DNA from: Oreohelix idahoensis
Taxonomy: Eukaryota > Mollusca > Gastropoda > Stylommatophora > Oreohelicidae
Direction: 5' to 3'
Assembly: GCA_024509875.1 (NCBI GenBank)
Contig: JAMPIV010010565.1
Span: 614,783 to 678,782, forward strand
DNA: 64,000 nucleotides
Below are positions 11,651 through 21,528 of this stretch, one piece after another. Each line of letters opens with the position of its first letter. Positions within the stretch are counted from its first letter, which is position 1. A program made the position numbers and the translations under genes. Below the pieces are notes generated by a model. That model was not told the origin of the DNA, did not search any database, and worked only from the letters and a program-made list of their open reading frames with translations.

Positions 11651-11865
11651 TGGACTACTTTTATTGTATACTGATAAAAATATGACAAAGATTTATGGTG
11701 ATAAAATTAATAACAGACATTACTGTATGTTGATAAAATATGTAAAAGACATATTTGTATATGTACGGCATGCATACCAAGTACAGAATAGAAGATGAAT
11801 AACATATATGACAAAGATGTAATACAATAAAATAAATAACAGACAGGATTGTATAAGGTAATAAG

Positions 11866-12131
11866 GTAAAGGATCCCATTAAACGCCCATTGAGGCATAT
11901 TGGGAATGTGGTGTCAGGCTCATATTTTCTTGACCATCGGCACACTAGAGGTGATGTGGTAAGCATCACACAGGCCGCCTTAACCTTCCCAGAGTGCTCT
12001 GGTACCTAATTCAAGAAGCTAGGTCGACCCCGGAACCGTTCACTGTCTAAAAAATCCCACCTCAACTGGGGATCGAACGATGGACCACTGAGCAAGGAAG
12101 CCAGTGCACTAACCACTACGCTACTGCAGTT
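11866..12131 (-). mobile_element. tRNA-derived SINE, second family
   Basis: On the minus strand: GTAGCGTAGTGGTTAGTGC (A box) then GTTCGATCCCC (B box), then an unrelated body rich in CCTTACC. The head resembles that of the SINE at 5392-5578; the body differs. Confidence 0.7.
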
Positions 12132-12189
12132 CCTTGTATACTATAAGAATTAGTAGACAAATAAGAATGTTTCAGCAGGTGAAAAAAGG

Positions 12190-12395
12190 TGTCCGACTGG
12201 AATCTGTACAGTGAAAATACAATGAGATCCATTGAGGACATGTCAAGAATATCAGTTAGTGCAGGAAATGATTGATACAATAGTGACAGAAAGTGAAAAT
12301 AAAGGCCTCAGCCTTAACAGGAAAAAGACCAAAGTAATGGTCATCTCGAAGAAAATGGCTTCATCAGAATGCACTATCAAAGTAAACAAAATAAT
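12190..12395 (+). mobile_element. RTE-like LINE fragment, RT C-terminal side
   Basis: The frame reads ENKGLSLNRKKTKVMVISKK, matching the segment that follows the YADD box in the other RTE-like LINEs here (for example INIEKTKTMMISK at 4926). It ends abruptly where the next fragment begins in the opposite orientation. Confidence 0.7.
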
Positions 12396-13015
12396 TTTAA
12401 GATTGCCTTCCTCTAGCTTTTCTAGGTCTTCATTATTATTCTTTTTTCCCAATCAGATGCATTTCCATTCTTCTTTATATCCAAATCTCAAGAGCCTCGT
12501 GTCTTTCTTTTAACTGCTTGTTCATTTTTCAGCACCATACAGTAGTGAAGAGTAAATACGTCGTACAACATCACGTGACAGTCTTGTTTTATTTATCAGT
12601 TATATCTTTAGGTGTTGGTATCTGTCTCATGTTGTGGAATGTAGCTTTGGACATTCATAACTCTCCTCCTGATTTGTTTCACATCTGCCATCTTCTGTTA
12701 TTATGTGTCTACGATATGAGAAAACCCTTGACTTGTTCCAGTATCTTCCCATTTACTCTTATTAGTAACATCAGCTTATCATCTTCCCATATATTCTTAT
12801 TAGTAACATCAGCTTATCATCTTCCCATATATTCTTATTAGTAACTTCAGCTTATCATCTTCCCATTTACTCTTATTAGTAACATCAGCTTATCATCTTC
12901 CCATTTATTCTTCTTAGTAACAGCGGCTTATCATCTTCCCATTAATTTGTATTTGTAACATTGGCTTATCATCTGCTTTGCTAATTATCACACAGTTAGG
13001 ACACATAGAAACCTA
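12396..13015 (-). mobile_element. RTE-like LINE fragment with internal 38-bp tandem repeat
   Basis: Minus-strand frames match the 3.0-5.8-kb LINE: VIISKADDKPMLQIQINGK, then HIITEDGRCET, then a SSLLYGAEK segment. Between them, at 12758-12975, a 38-bp piece of the coding sequence (containing the VNGK codons) is repeated about six times, destroying the frame. Confidence 0.75.
12758..12975 (-). repeat. 38-bp minisatellite inside the LINE
   Basis: About six units with a core of CTTATCATCTTCCCAT on the plus strand. The first and last units grade into normal LINE coding sequence, so the array arose from the LINE itself. Confidence 0.85.
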
Positions 13016-13190
13016 AAAAATACGGAAAGGTGAACTGGAAACAGACACAAGAGGAATAAAGAAGACATGGAAGAAGATGAACAGATTTCCCAAGACTGGA
13101 AAGAACTGACTGAAAGATTACGCTCTTCAGCTAGAAGAAATGAACTGAGGTATGACTACACACTTGTGTACAAACCTCTTGAAGAAATAT
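13016..13190 (+). mobile_element. LINE 3'-tail fragment
   Basis: A short piece with the GGAAACAGACA..GAAGACATGGAA pattern seen at the 3' ends of the RTE-like LINEs (compare 44340-44400). It is too short to assign to a family. Confidence 0.45.
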
Positions 13191-13560
13191 GACCTATCAT
13201 GATCACCTCTAGGGCAGAGGACCATATAACTCGTGGCATTGCATCAGTCGTTGTTTAGTAAGTCTGGTATGTTTTACAAACTCTACCAGTGTTGATACCC
13301 GCTGAATTAGGGAAGCCCACTGGGTTTGCAAGTAAGCACTGGAACTCACCCCAGGGTAAAGAGTGAACTCAAATCCCTGAGGATTGAAAGAAGGCGAGGA
13401 AAAAAAATGACCTTTCATTTCTTTCCATATTTTTCCCCTTAGATGCTCTTCACTTGTATTTGAGATAACCCTTGTGATTTTGCTTGTACATAAGAAAACT
13501 AAGAGGAAACTGTAATGAGATATGGTAAAAATGGAAGCCAAGTTCTAATTTTAAACTGAC
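13191..13560. other. Intron, nothing recognised
   Basis: Sequence between a LINE scrap and the donor of dynein exon 7. No repeat, ORF or RNA gene can be supported. Confidence 0.4.
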
Positions 13561-13716
13561 CTTGAACTCTGCCACTCCTTGACTCATAAAGTCAACTGCA
13601 CGCAGAATCTCTGGCATCTTGAATGGTTCTAAGTCTGCTACGGTGACCTCCTTACCGGCAGCAAGTTCTTGGCGCTGTTGTTTCTTAATTTCTCTTTCTG
13701 CTTCATCATAATCCAT
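13561..13716 (-). CDS. Axonemal dynein heavy chain, exon 7 of 9 seen (linker start)
   Basis: Exactly 52 codons, phase 0 on both sides, acceptor ACATCAG and donor AAG|GTCAGT. It reads MDYDEAEREIKKQQRQELAA and ends FMSQGVAEFK. The charged helix followed by a variable loop (GKEVTVADLEPF) and a '..V..F' helix leading into the NPGLR block is the order expected for inner-arm dyneins. The 11.6-kb intron above it contains the Gypsy element. Confidence 0.92.
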
Positions 13717-14359
13717 CTGATGTCATGAAAATTTGAAATTAATAATAAATATTTGCATCATCCTCGATCAAAGCTCAGATACATCCTTATAAATTTGGTA
13801 ATGTCAGCATTTTTAGATTTTGGTATCAAAAGAAGTCTTTCAAAGACTTTTGTATTGGTGAAAAAGAAAATTACGCATCAATTTTGGTTAACTGCTGAAA
13901 GACTATGCCAGTTTGCAGCATATCTGCAATATTAATGCTGAAAAAAATATTATTGAATGTTTATTGCTGTAGTAGCATTTCAGACAGCTTTATGTGCCTT
14001 CTCTGTTTCTGATATGTCTGGCACAGCTGCAGTAGATGTAAGCAGTCATTTTATCTGTGTCATTCATTTGCACCACATATCTTTAGCGTACAGAACAGAT
14101 GGTATATCAAAATATGGTGTAAACAGTATGAAGATTATGATTTTTTTCTGCTGACTGCAAGGCAACTGTACATGGAAAAACCCTTGTGAAGTTGCTTGCA
14201 CACAACATAAGAAAAGCTTATGAAAGATGATGTCCAATACAAAAATCTGTTATGATCTGGGAAAAAGATACAGCCAAGCAGCTAGACAACTTCAGCACTG
14301 ACTAAGATACACTTGCATGTTTATGTTTGCTTATAAACTACATAAAATGAGACATGTTG
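13717..14359. other. Intron, nothing recognised
   Basis: AT-rich sequence upstream of the acceptor of dynein exon 7. Short frames only, with no recognised domain. Confidence 0.4.
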
Positions 14360-14985
14360 CTGTTGTTCAACAAGGGCTGTTGAGCTTTTCACTCTTTTGC
14401 AGCCAATACCACAATGAAAATTCCTGTGTATTATCTACACTGTAGATCTAGGCTTTTCCTGTGGCTTTTCTGCCATTCCAAAACGTGTTGAGTTGAAGTC
14501 ATGAGCTCACGTTTCTCAAGCTTGGCTGGCATTTAAAGGATCATCACATCTGGTCCCAAGCTAGGAGGAAGAAGCCCGTGGCATACTGTGCATTCCCCGT
14601 CATCCAAAGGGGCTCTCCAAATATGCAGAGCTAAAATACTGTGCTCTGGTTCTGGGCTGTCCCAAGGAATTGTCACGTCCTGTACAGAGCTACATCTCAG
14701 CTCCCCCTGCCTACCATGGGCCCATAGTGATATCATCCTGCATGCAGCCAACAGCTAAAAAACCAGAGTTGCATCTGGTTCTCCAGTGATTCCTGTAAGC
14801 TTAGTGTGCAATGATGAGTTCTCAACATGTTTCACCACAAAGGCAATCCCTGGAAGTGGGTAGATGATTTCAAGAGTCAATGAGGGCGTTACAAGCCTCA
14901 CAGACAGAGGTTCACTTCCACATCTGTATACTATAGCATTGTGCTTAGCTGGTGGCCATACAAGGGTGCCTCCAGATATGCCTCC
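14360..14985 (-). mobile_element. Diverged copy of the LINE B 5' region
   Basis: On the minus strand the residues SVQDVTIPWDSPEPEHSI and the flanking MAACR and LHTKLTGIT blocks align with 36480-36770 of the full-length LINE (SVQDVRIPWESPEPEHSI). Similarity continues through a GGCAGAAAAGCCA block at about 14475. It is an old, third copy of the segment that also sits at 54783-55592. Both boundaries are approximate. Confidence 0.6.
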
Positions 14986-15034
14986 ATGCATAAATAAGAC
15001 ATGTAAAAGTAAATATTTTAATGACATGTATTTT

Positions 15035-15190
15035 TCTTTTGCTCCTTATGGAGCATAGAAACACCACTGAAGCTGGTCCCTTTGAGGAAGCCTGCAACAA
15101 AGTATCCATGCACTGGTGGTTTCTGTAACAATTTATTTTACACGATGAGGGTGCCAACCTCATATTTGTCACCTATTACGACATGCCTGG
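15035..15190 (-). mobile_element. Short repeat of the GGCAACCTCATCA family
   Basis: On the minus strand it shows a start with GTCGTAATAGGTGAC, then a GGCACCCTCATCGTGTAA block and a GGCTTCCTCAAAGGGACC block, ending GCTCCATAAGGAGCAAAAG. The same order is seen at 27325-27515, 30780-30965, 25185-25290, 26060-26985 (split) and 59505-59640: a SINE-like family without an obvious tRNA head. Confidence 0.65.
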
Positions 15191-15261
15191 GGTAGGGGTA
15201 GTCCTATTGTTTGTCTCACCAAAGAACTCCAGGAACTACACAAGGTGTTGTGTAACTTAAT

Positions 15262-15458
15262 ATTTTATAATAAATAATAATAATAAATTCTTTAAGCACC
15301 AAACACGGCGCATAAGGCAGAAACCAGTGCTCTCCAGGTTGTTCGTTGTGACGCCACTCCTCTTAGCTCTTGCACATTGTTTAATCCCAACGTTCTTCCT
15401 TCTCTTATTATTGTTCTTCTGAGTGTTTCTTTTGGTCTTCCTTTTTTCCTCTTACCCT
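15262..15458 (-). mobile_element. RTE-like LINE 3' tail (left part of a LINE split by the Gypsy element)
   Basis: The minus strand reads GKRKKGRPKETLRRTIIREG and a TTWRALVSALCAVFGA segment, the standard C-terminal end of these LINEs, then a (AAT)n tail to about 15262. The upstream part of the same LINE lies at 23279-23960, on the other side of the Gypsy element. Confidence 0.8.
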
Positions 15459-17208
15459 GTCGTGGAATATTCTAATCCACATATATAAATTATCAAGTAA
15501 ATATAAAGCCTAATAAATACATATAATAAATAAAGGAAGAAGAATGGTAAAGAACAGTGCTGTCACAATGACTGTACTCGAAATCCCCTTGTTTTCTACT
15601 GCGTATGCAAATTGTAACGTTTCACGTTGATATTAAAGGCCTTCTGCAACATACACGCGTTTCCCAAACACACAATAAAATGTGCTGCCTTTCTAAGAAA
15701 ACCTTGAAATATGCAAGTTGACCTAAATTTTAAATTCCATTCATGTCTTTTTCTACACTATGTTACCAAAAACAAAAGACAGATGGACTAAAGGATAGCG
15801 AGAAGGGAGGGGCGAATAAAGCCGAACGCATGCAAAATTAAACACGCGTCTCGCTATTAATGCCACCCCCAACCCGCGTCGCGCGATACACAATTACTAC
15901 TATCACGCGTGTTAGGCTACAAGCACTAACTTTTTTCGGACGGACAGTGATAAATTCACTACCCTTCCCAGAGTTAGGTTTTAAAATCATAAAAAACGCT
16001 TATTAGGAAAGATAACATTATATGGGTTTACGTTTGAAAACATTACAGTACCCAGACAGCACATCTTCGAAACAGGAGGTAGAAGGAATTGCATATTTTG
16101 AACGCAGCCACGTAGCTCTTTTAAATTTGGATATTTGGGTTCCTTAGGGCTTGCTGACAAAGAATATGTAAAACGTTACGCAAATAGTCCAGGAATTAAT
16201 AAATTATAACCAAAATAAAATAGTGGGGATGCCTGACAACATGGAATCATTTCTGCTCATAAAATTTTTTTTATAACGTGTTTGAAAAAAACCTTACGTT
16301 ACAGAAATAGCCTACCATGTAAACTCCAAATTGATTGGAGCGCAACAAATGAAAGACTAACCACGATTGGTCGGGCTATAAATACTATCTTTTGTTGTTA
16401 GGGGAGACGTGAAAAGGTAACATTTTTTCAAACACTTGTCGAAACGTGGCCTCATTGGCTAGACTCGCTGATATACTCACTTGGGAGCGTTAGTTCGAGA
16501 CCACTAGTGCAAATAATCTTGATAAAGCAACAGTGCGTTGAAGCCAGCTCATATTTGTGTTAAATAAAAGCCTGGAACATAAGCAGATGGGAATTTGTGC
16601 CAGTATTTTGTGCCAGAATTCATTGCTAATCAACGTATCTGTGTTTATTCTATGAATTGTGGGACCGTGGTCTTGATGGTACTGAGCAGCACCTGGTCAG
16701 AGCTTTGCTGAATCCAGAGTCGGACAGCATACTCCTTGGTCTTTTTAGCTATCAGTGAGGTGTCTCCAGAGCCCAGGGGAGAATTCGAGCAGAGGAGTCC
16801 TTTCCTGCCGCCATCACGCAAGATAAGCTGATTTGGCCAGCTGAGCTCAACATTATGTCCCCTCATCTTGAAATAACTTTGTAAAAATAACATTCAGAGG
16901 GGAATTTAATTGTCTTAATATCAGGAACTGAGAACATCTCCAATACTAGTCCCTAAGACAAACTATTGAAGTCATGATGACAAATACCAACAGAGCTTGA
17001 ACAAAACAAAACCAGTATTACCTCATATTACTACTACACAACTGACACACATAGGATATTTTTAATAATATATGTCACTACAATATTCATATTGATAAAG
17101 TCTGTACATATACTTGTAATTAAAATTGATTGTGATTCCTGGTTCCTTTGTATTTGAATCAGGACACATATACCTTTATGACAAAAATGAATACATATTG
17201 TTATTTGA
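15459..17208 (+). repeat. 5' LTR
   Basis: It starts TGTCGTGGAATATTC and ends TTATTTGA, limits set by comparison with the 3' LTR. A TATA-like TATAAATA lies near 16378 and a poly(A) signal AATAAA at 16563-16568, placing transcription start and RNA end in the middle third. The 3' terminal dinucleotide is GA rather than the usual CA. A minus-strand 82-codon frame (16645-16893) is identical in both LTRs, which the LTR identity alone explains. Confidence 0.92.
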
Positions 17209-17732
17209 AAAGTTATCAGTGACTCCTTAAGATATTCTCATAGAGTGTTATATGTATGTGAGTGTCACAGTGTTGTCAAGAGTAGTGGATTAAATTAAAT
17301 TGTTTATCTGTCTGTTGTTGTGACTTACACTTCATCATACACATACCCTAGACACATAACGTAGTCATCACACTATTCCAGAATAATTCTGACTGAGATA
17401 TATAGATATGTGGTAGCAAGTAAGGTTATCTATAATACACTACTCTTAATAGATATAGATACCTTCACAGCTGATCTCAGTCAGTACACTAAGTCCCCTA
17501 TAAATATTTATAACATCCCACTTCACCACATATATTGGGGTCTCGCTCTTGTGATTTTGAATCTTTCCCTATTAAAAATATTGGGGGTAATTCACTTCAG
17601 GGAATATAAGAATTAAAAGGTATCCTTGGGTGGAATTAAATAAGGTTGAGCTCACGGTGCCTGTGTTGTCCATTAGATATATTTAGAGATTAAATTGTTG
17701 GTTAGACATTGTAGAAATTTACCTGATAGACA
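17209..17732 (+). promoter_or_regulatory. LTR element leader; no clear primer binding site
   Basis: About 520 bp between the 5' LTR and gag. A tRNA primer site normally begins TGG within a few bases of the LTR. Here the leader starts AAAGTTATCAGTGACTCC, with no TGG near. The site may be degenerate or of an unusual type. Confidence 0.5.
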
Positions 17733-19490
17733 ATGGCGGACCTGGCCAAGTTTCGATCTGCTGCTGTACAGACTGCAAAAGAGTTAGGATTAGATGGGCA
17801 AGTTATGGTTGCCTATGTCACTACGGAATGTGACAAATTTATTGAACGCGAAGAAAGAAGATTAGAAAAAGAGGCCGAAAGAAAGTTAGAGGCTGAGACT
17901 AAGAGGTTGCAAGCTGAGGCTGAGACTAAGAGGTTGCAGATTGAGGCTGACAAAGAGGCTAAGAAATTGGAAGCAGAAAGAGAAGACAAAAGATTAGCTG
18001 CAGAAAGAGAAGAGAAGAAATTAGCTGCAGAAAGGGAAGAGAGGAAATTAGCTGCAGAAAGGGAAGCAGAAGATAAAAGATTACAAAGGGAACATGAGTT
18101 ACGACTAAGGGAGTTTGAGTTTCAGGGCCATGCTCCTGAAAATGGTGCCAGTCCCTTTGCCTCTGATGCCACTGCTAGCCAAGGAGCCTCAACCTCAGCT
18201 ATGAATTTTCATTTAGATCATTTTGTTGAGAAAGACGATGATATAGAGAGCTACCTAAATAGGTATGAACTATTAGCTACCACGTATGGGTTAGAGAGAG
18301 AAAGGTGGAGCTTAAAGTTATCTCAGGGACTTCGTGGGGCAGCTTATGAAGTTTTTGCAAAAATGAGCAGAGGTGATCAGGAAAATTATGACATGCTAAA
18401 GCAGGCTCTTTTGTTAAGGTATGAAAAGAATGCAGAATTTTATAGGAAAAAATTTAGGAATGCTAAACTACTGTCAGGTGAAACCTATCACCAGTTCTCT
18501 GCACGAATAGAGACATACTTGGAGAAATGGACTTCTCTGGGGAAAACCCAAGATCTTAAGGAAATGGTCCTTATAGAGCAATTAAGAGAGTCCATGGCTC
18601 CAGACCTGAGAAAGTTTCTCATGGAACACGGTGCAGAGAGGCTGGGTGAGTTGCTAAATGTTGCTGAAAGGTATCAAGCAGCTCAAGCAGAGGTAACAGG
18701 TAATAAAAAGAAACAAGTGGATAACTTTAGGGCACCACAGAACTTTAATAAATTTGATCCTAAGGATCAAAATAAAGGTAAGCACCAATTTGATAGGCCA
18801 CGGTATGACAATAAAAATAAATTCCCACAATTCGATGAAAGGAAATATGATGAAAGAAAATCTTTCAACCAAGGAAAAAGGTGGTGTAAGAATTGTCAGA
18901 TGGACAATCATGACACTGACCGTTGCAGAAGGAAACCTGTGTATATGGCAACCCTTCAGGTCAGGTCGACCTCAAGACAGGAGGAGGATATTATGTTAGA
19001 TACCACTCCAGAAGAGATGAGGAAGGCACAGGCTGGGGATAAAACACTCAAGCCTTGTTTCAGAAAATTGTCAACTTGTCATACAACTCCAGGCAAGGGA
19101 GATTTTTACATGAAAAACAAGTTGATGTATAGGAAGACTGGAGCTGTATACATGGATCAGGACCTGGACACGCCACGGGGCAAAATTAGGCCTGATAATA
19201 AAAAGAGATATAAATTTGATAAAGTGGACCAAATGGAATGGGAAGCCCCTTTTCACGGACAAGCTTCACTTAACTGTTTTACAATGGCCACTATGCGGAG
19301 AGTGCAAACAGATGTCTTACCCCAGGATAAGCCGACAATCCCTCAATCGGACTTAAACAAACTGGAGGAAGAGGATGTAGAGAGGAAATCTCTCATCAAG
19401 AATTTTAAGTGGGGAGACAGCCCCAAAAGAAAAATTGGTAGCGGTCGTTTTGTGAATGATAATTCTGGGAGAAAAAAATCATCACTATAA
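17733..19490 (+). CDS. Gag-like polyprotein with remnant integrase N-terminus
   Basis: 585 codons. Residues 35-130 form a long charged coiled coil (repeated KRLQAEAE, EREEKKLAAE). Residues 160-320 look like a retrotransposon Gag capsid domain (LDHFVEKDDDIESYLNRYE, LRGAAYEVFAKMS). A CCHC zinc knuckle of the form CX2CX4HX4C (CKNCQMDNHDTDRC) lies at about 385-398. After it, EMRKAQAGDKTLKPC and FYMKNKLMYRKTG resemble the sequence just before the integrase H2C2 finger, but the finger, a DSG protease and the DDE core are absent. The frame then runs into unrelated sequence and stops. The start ATG follows soon after the leader, and the frame is open throughout. Confidence 0.85.
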   Translation: MADLAKFRSAAVQTAKELGLDGQVMVAYVTTECDKFIEREERRLEKEAERKLEAETKRLQAEAETKRLQIEADKEAKKLEAEREDKRLAAEREEKKLAAEREERKLAAEREAEDKRLQREHELRLREFEFQGHAPENGASPFASDATASQGASTSAMNFHLDHFVEKDDDIESYLNRYELLATTYGLERERWSLKLSQGLRGAAYEVFAKMSRGDQENYDMLKQALLLRYEKNAEFYRKKFRNAKLLSGETYHQFSARIETYLEKWTSLGKTQDLKEMVLIEQLRESMAPDLRKFLMEHGAERLGELLNVAERYQAAQAEVTGNKKKQVDNFRAPQNFNKFDPKDQNKGKHQFDRPRYDNKNKFPQFDERKYDERKSFNQGKRWCKNCQMDNHDTDRCRRKPVYMATLQVRSTSRQEEDIMLDTTPEEMRKAQAGDKTLKPCFRKLSTCHTTPGKGDFYMKNKLMYRKTGAVYMDQDLDTPRGKIRPDNKKRYKFDKVDQMEWEAPFHGQASLNCFTMATMRRVQTDVLPQDKPTIPQSDLNKLEEEDVERKSLIKNFKWGDSPKRKIGSGRFVNDNSGRKKSSL

Positions 19491-19562
19491 AGCTTCGAGT
19501 GGAAGAGACCATACCGGTGCATGGACAAATAGGTCCACACAATTAAAGGTCCATATGTAGCT

Positions 19563-21461
19563 ATGTTAAGAACGTGGACTGATGAAAAGGCAGAGGAAAA
19601 CATTACATCTTCATACCAATATGTGAATGAGCTGACCACTCGGTTAAAAACTGGCTGGAAACTTGCCAATGAAAATTTGAAACAAGCCAGGAAGAAACAT
19701 GCTGCCTATTATAACAGGAAGGCGAAAGACAGAAATTTGGCTGTGGGAGAGAAAGTACTGCTTCTTTTGCCCGGGAGTCAGAATAAGTTACAAATTGGAT
19801 GGCAGGGTCCATATACAGTTTTAGAGAAGGTGTCTAGAACAAATTATAAGATAGATAAGAAGGGGAAAGAAAAAATCTATCATGTAAATCTCCTGAAGAA
19901 ATATTTGGAAAGAGAACATCAGGAAGAGACACACTTGTTGACCTTGTCCATCGCCATGGAGATGAAAAAGGAACCACTTTCATCATTTGAATATCCATTA
20001 CACCCCTGTGAGACAGCAGCACAGGTGAAAATCAGTACACATTTAACGAAAACTCAGAAAGAGAGAGTGCAACAGGTTCTAAATAATCATGCAGAGGTGT
20101 TAACAGACCGACCAGGGCATACAAACCTATTGGAATATGATATGAAACTAATAGACTCCACACCTGTCTGTATGAAACCATATTCGATTCCGTTTGCTAA
20201 GGAGAAAGCTTTGAAGGAAGAGATAGACTATCTATTGAAGGAAGGAATTATTTCGCACAGTGAATCTTCGTATAGTTCCGGTGTTGTACTCTTAAGGAAG
20301 CCCTCTGAAGAACATAGACTCTGTATAGATTACAGGAGACTGAATGCTATTACAGAAGGACAGGTGGATCCATTGCCGGATACAAATCAGCTGTTTGCCA
20401 GACTAAATAAAGCTAAATATTTCTCAAAAGTGGATCTGAGTAAAGGATACTATCAGATTCCAGTGAAGCCTGAGGTTAGACCATACCTAGCTTTTAGTAC
20501 CTCAGAAGGACACTATGAGTTTAATAGATTGCCATTTGGATTGAAGAATGCGCCTAGTGTCTTCTCTAGAATGATGAGAAAATTATTGGATCCTCTGAAT
20601 AATCCCTGTATAACAAATTTTATGGATGACATCCTTATAGCAACAGAAACATTTGAGGAACACATTGACTCTCTGAACATGCTGTTTGATCGACTTAGGG
20701 AGGCAAATTTAACAGCCCGACCAACCAAATGTTGTGTTGGATGTAAAGAATTGGAATTTTTGGGACACACAGTTTATCAGGGAAACATGACCCCTGACCC
20801 AAAGAATTTAGAGAAACTACAGAAAGCCCCGAGACCACAAACCAAGAAGGACGTGAGATCCTTTGTCTCATTATGTGGTTTCTACCAGAAGTATATCAAA
20901 AACTTTAATTCCATATGTGCACCGTTAACTGAATTGACACGTAAAGGACATCCAGATCGCATTACATGGACACCACAATGTGAAATGACTTACCAAGAAT
21001 TGAAGGAAAAGCTCACAAGTAAACCCATTTTGAAATTACCTGACTTAAGTCAAGAATTCATAGTAAGGACGGATGCAAGTAATATTGGGCTAGGAGCAAC
21101 TCTACTACAGAAATCAGATGCATTGGATGGGGAATTAAGCCCAGTGGCATATGCTAGCAGAAAGTTGAATAAAGCTGAAATCAATTATTCAACTAGCGAA
21201 AAGGAATGTCTTGCAGTAATATGGGCAATAAAGAAATTCAATATTTATCTGTATGGGAAGGCATTTAAGTTGCAAACAGACCACAAACCTTTATCGTTTC
21301 TAGCACAGGCTAAGCATGAGAACTCTAGGTTACTCCGATGGTCTTTGCTTCTGGCTCCATATAATTTTAGCATTGAGTATATATCTGGAAAAACCAATTT
21401 GGGAGCGGATTTTTTAAGCCGCCATCCGTGTGATGAGAATCACCGTAAACCCCAGAAATAA
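19563..21461 (+). CDS. Integrase C-terminus + reverse transcriptase + RNase H
   Basis: 632 codons. Residues 1-130 are the integrase C-terminal region with a GPY module (WQGPYTVLEKV, then an INxLKKY-type end HVNLLKKYLE). Residues 200-400 are reverse transcriptase: CMKPYSIPFAKEKALKEEID, FSKVDLSKGYYQI, YEFNRLPFGLKNAPSVF and the catalytic FMDD at about 353-356. The connection and RNase H follow: RTDASNIGLGATLLQ, TSEKECLAVIWAI, QTDHKPLSFL, ending near GADFLSRHPC. All RT and RNase H catalytic residues look intact. A polypurine tract (AAGAGGGGAGG, 21518-21528) abuts the 3' LTR. The pol order is the reverse of most Gypsy elements. Confidence 0.93.
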   Translation: MLRTWTDEKAEENITSSYQYVNELTTRLKTGWKLANENLKQARKKHAAYYNRKAKDRNLAVGEKVLLLLPGSQNKLQIGWQGPYTVLEKVSRTNYKIDKKGKEKIYHVNLLKKYLEREHQEETHLLTLSIAMEMKKEPLSSFEYPLHPCETAAQVKISTHLTKTQKERVQQVLNNHAEVLTDRPGHTNLLEYDMKLIDSTPVCMKPYSIPFAKEKALKEEIDYLLKEGIISHSESSYSSGVVLLRKPSEEHRLCIDYRRLNAITEGQVDPLPDTNQLFARLNKAKYFSKVDLSKGYYQIPVKPEVRPYLAFSTSEGHYEFNRLPFGLKNAPSVFSRMMRKLLDPLNNPCITNFMDDILIATETFEEHIDSLNMLFDRLREANLTARPTKCCVGCKELEFLGHTVYQGNMTPDPKNLEKLQKAPRPQTKKDVRSFVSLCGFYQKYIKNFNSICAPLTELTRKGHPDRITWTPQCEMTYQELKEKLTSKPILKLPDLSQEFIVRTDASNIGLGATLLQKSDALDGELSPVAYASRKLNKAEINYSTSEKECLAVIWAIKKFNIYLYGKAFKLQTDHKPLSFLAQAKHENSRLLRWSLLLAPYNFSIEYISGKTNLGADFLSRHPCDENHRKPQK

Positions 21462-21528
21462 TAATAAATTTCTCTATGTGAATATAGAATAAAGGACTGA
21501 CATATAATGTCTGTTTTAAGAGGGGAGG

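Noticed and set aside
11415..12131. Functional tRNA genes
   Set aside because: Only A- and B-box-like heads are present, without a cloverleaf; both are SINEs.
12190..13015. Twin-priming inversion of one LINE
   Set aside because: Twin priming puts an inverted 5' part before the sense 3' part. Here, read in the sense of the downstream part, the order is the reverse, so two separate fragments are more likely.
16645..16893. An 82-codon minus-strand frame perfectly repeated at 22715-22963
   Set aside because: It lies within the LTRs, which are nearly identical throughout, so its conservation does not indicate coding.
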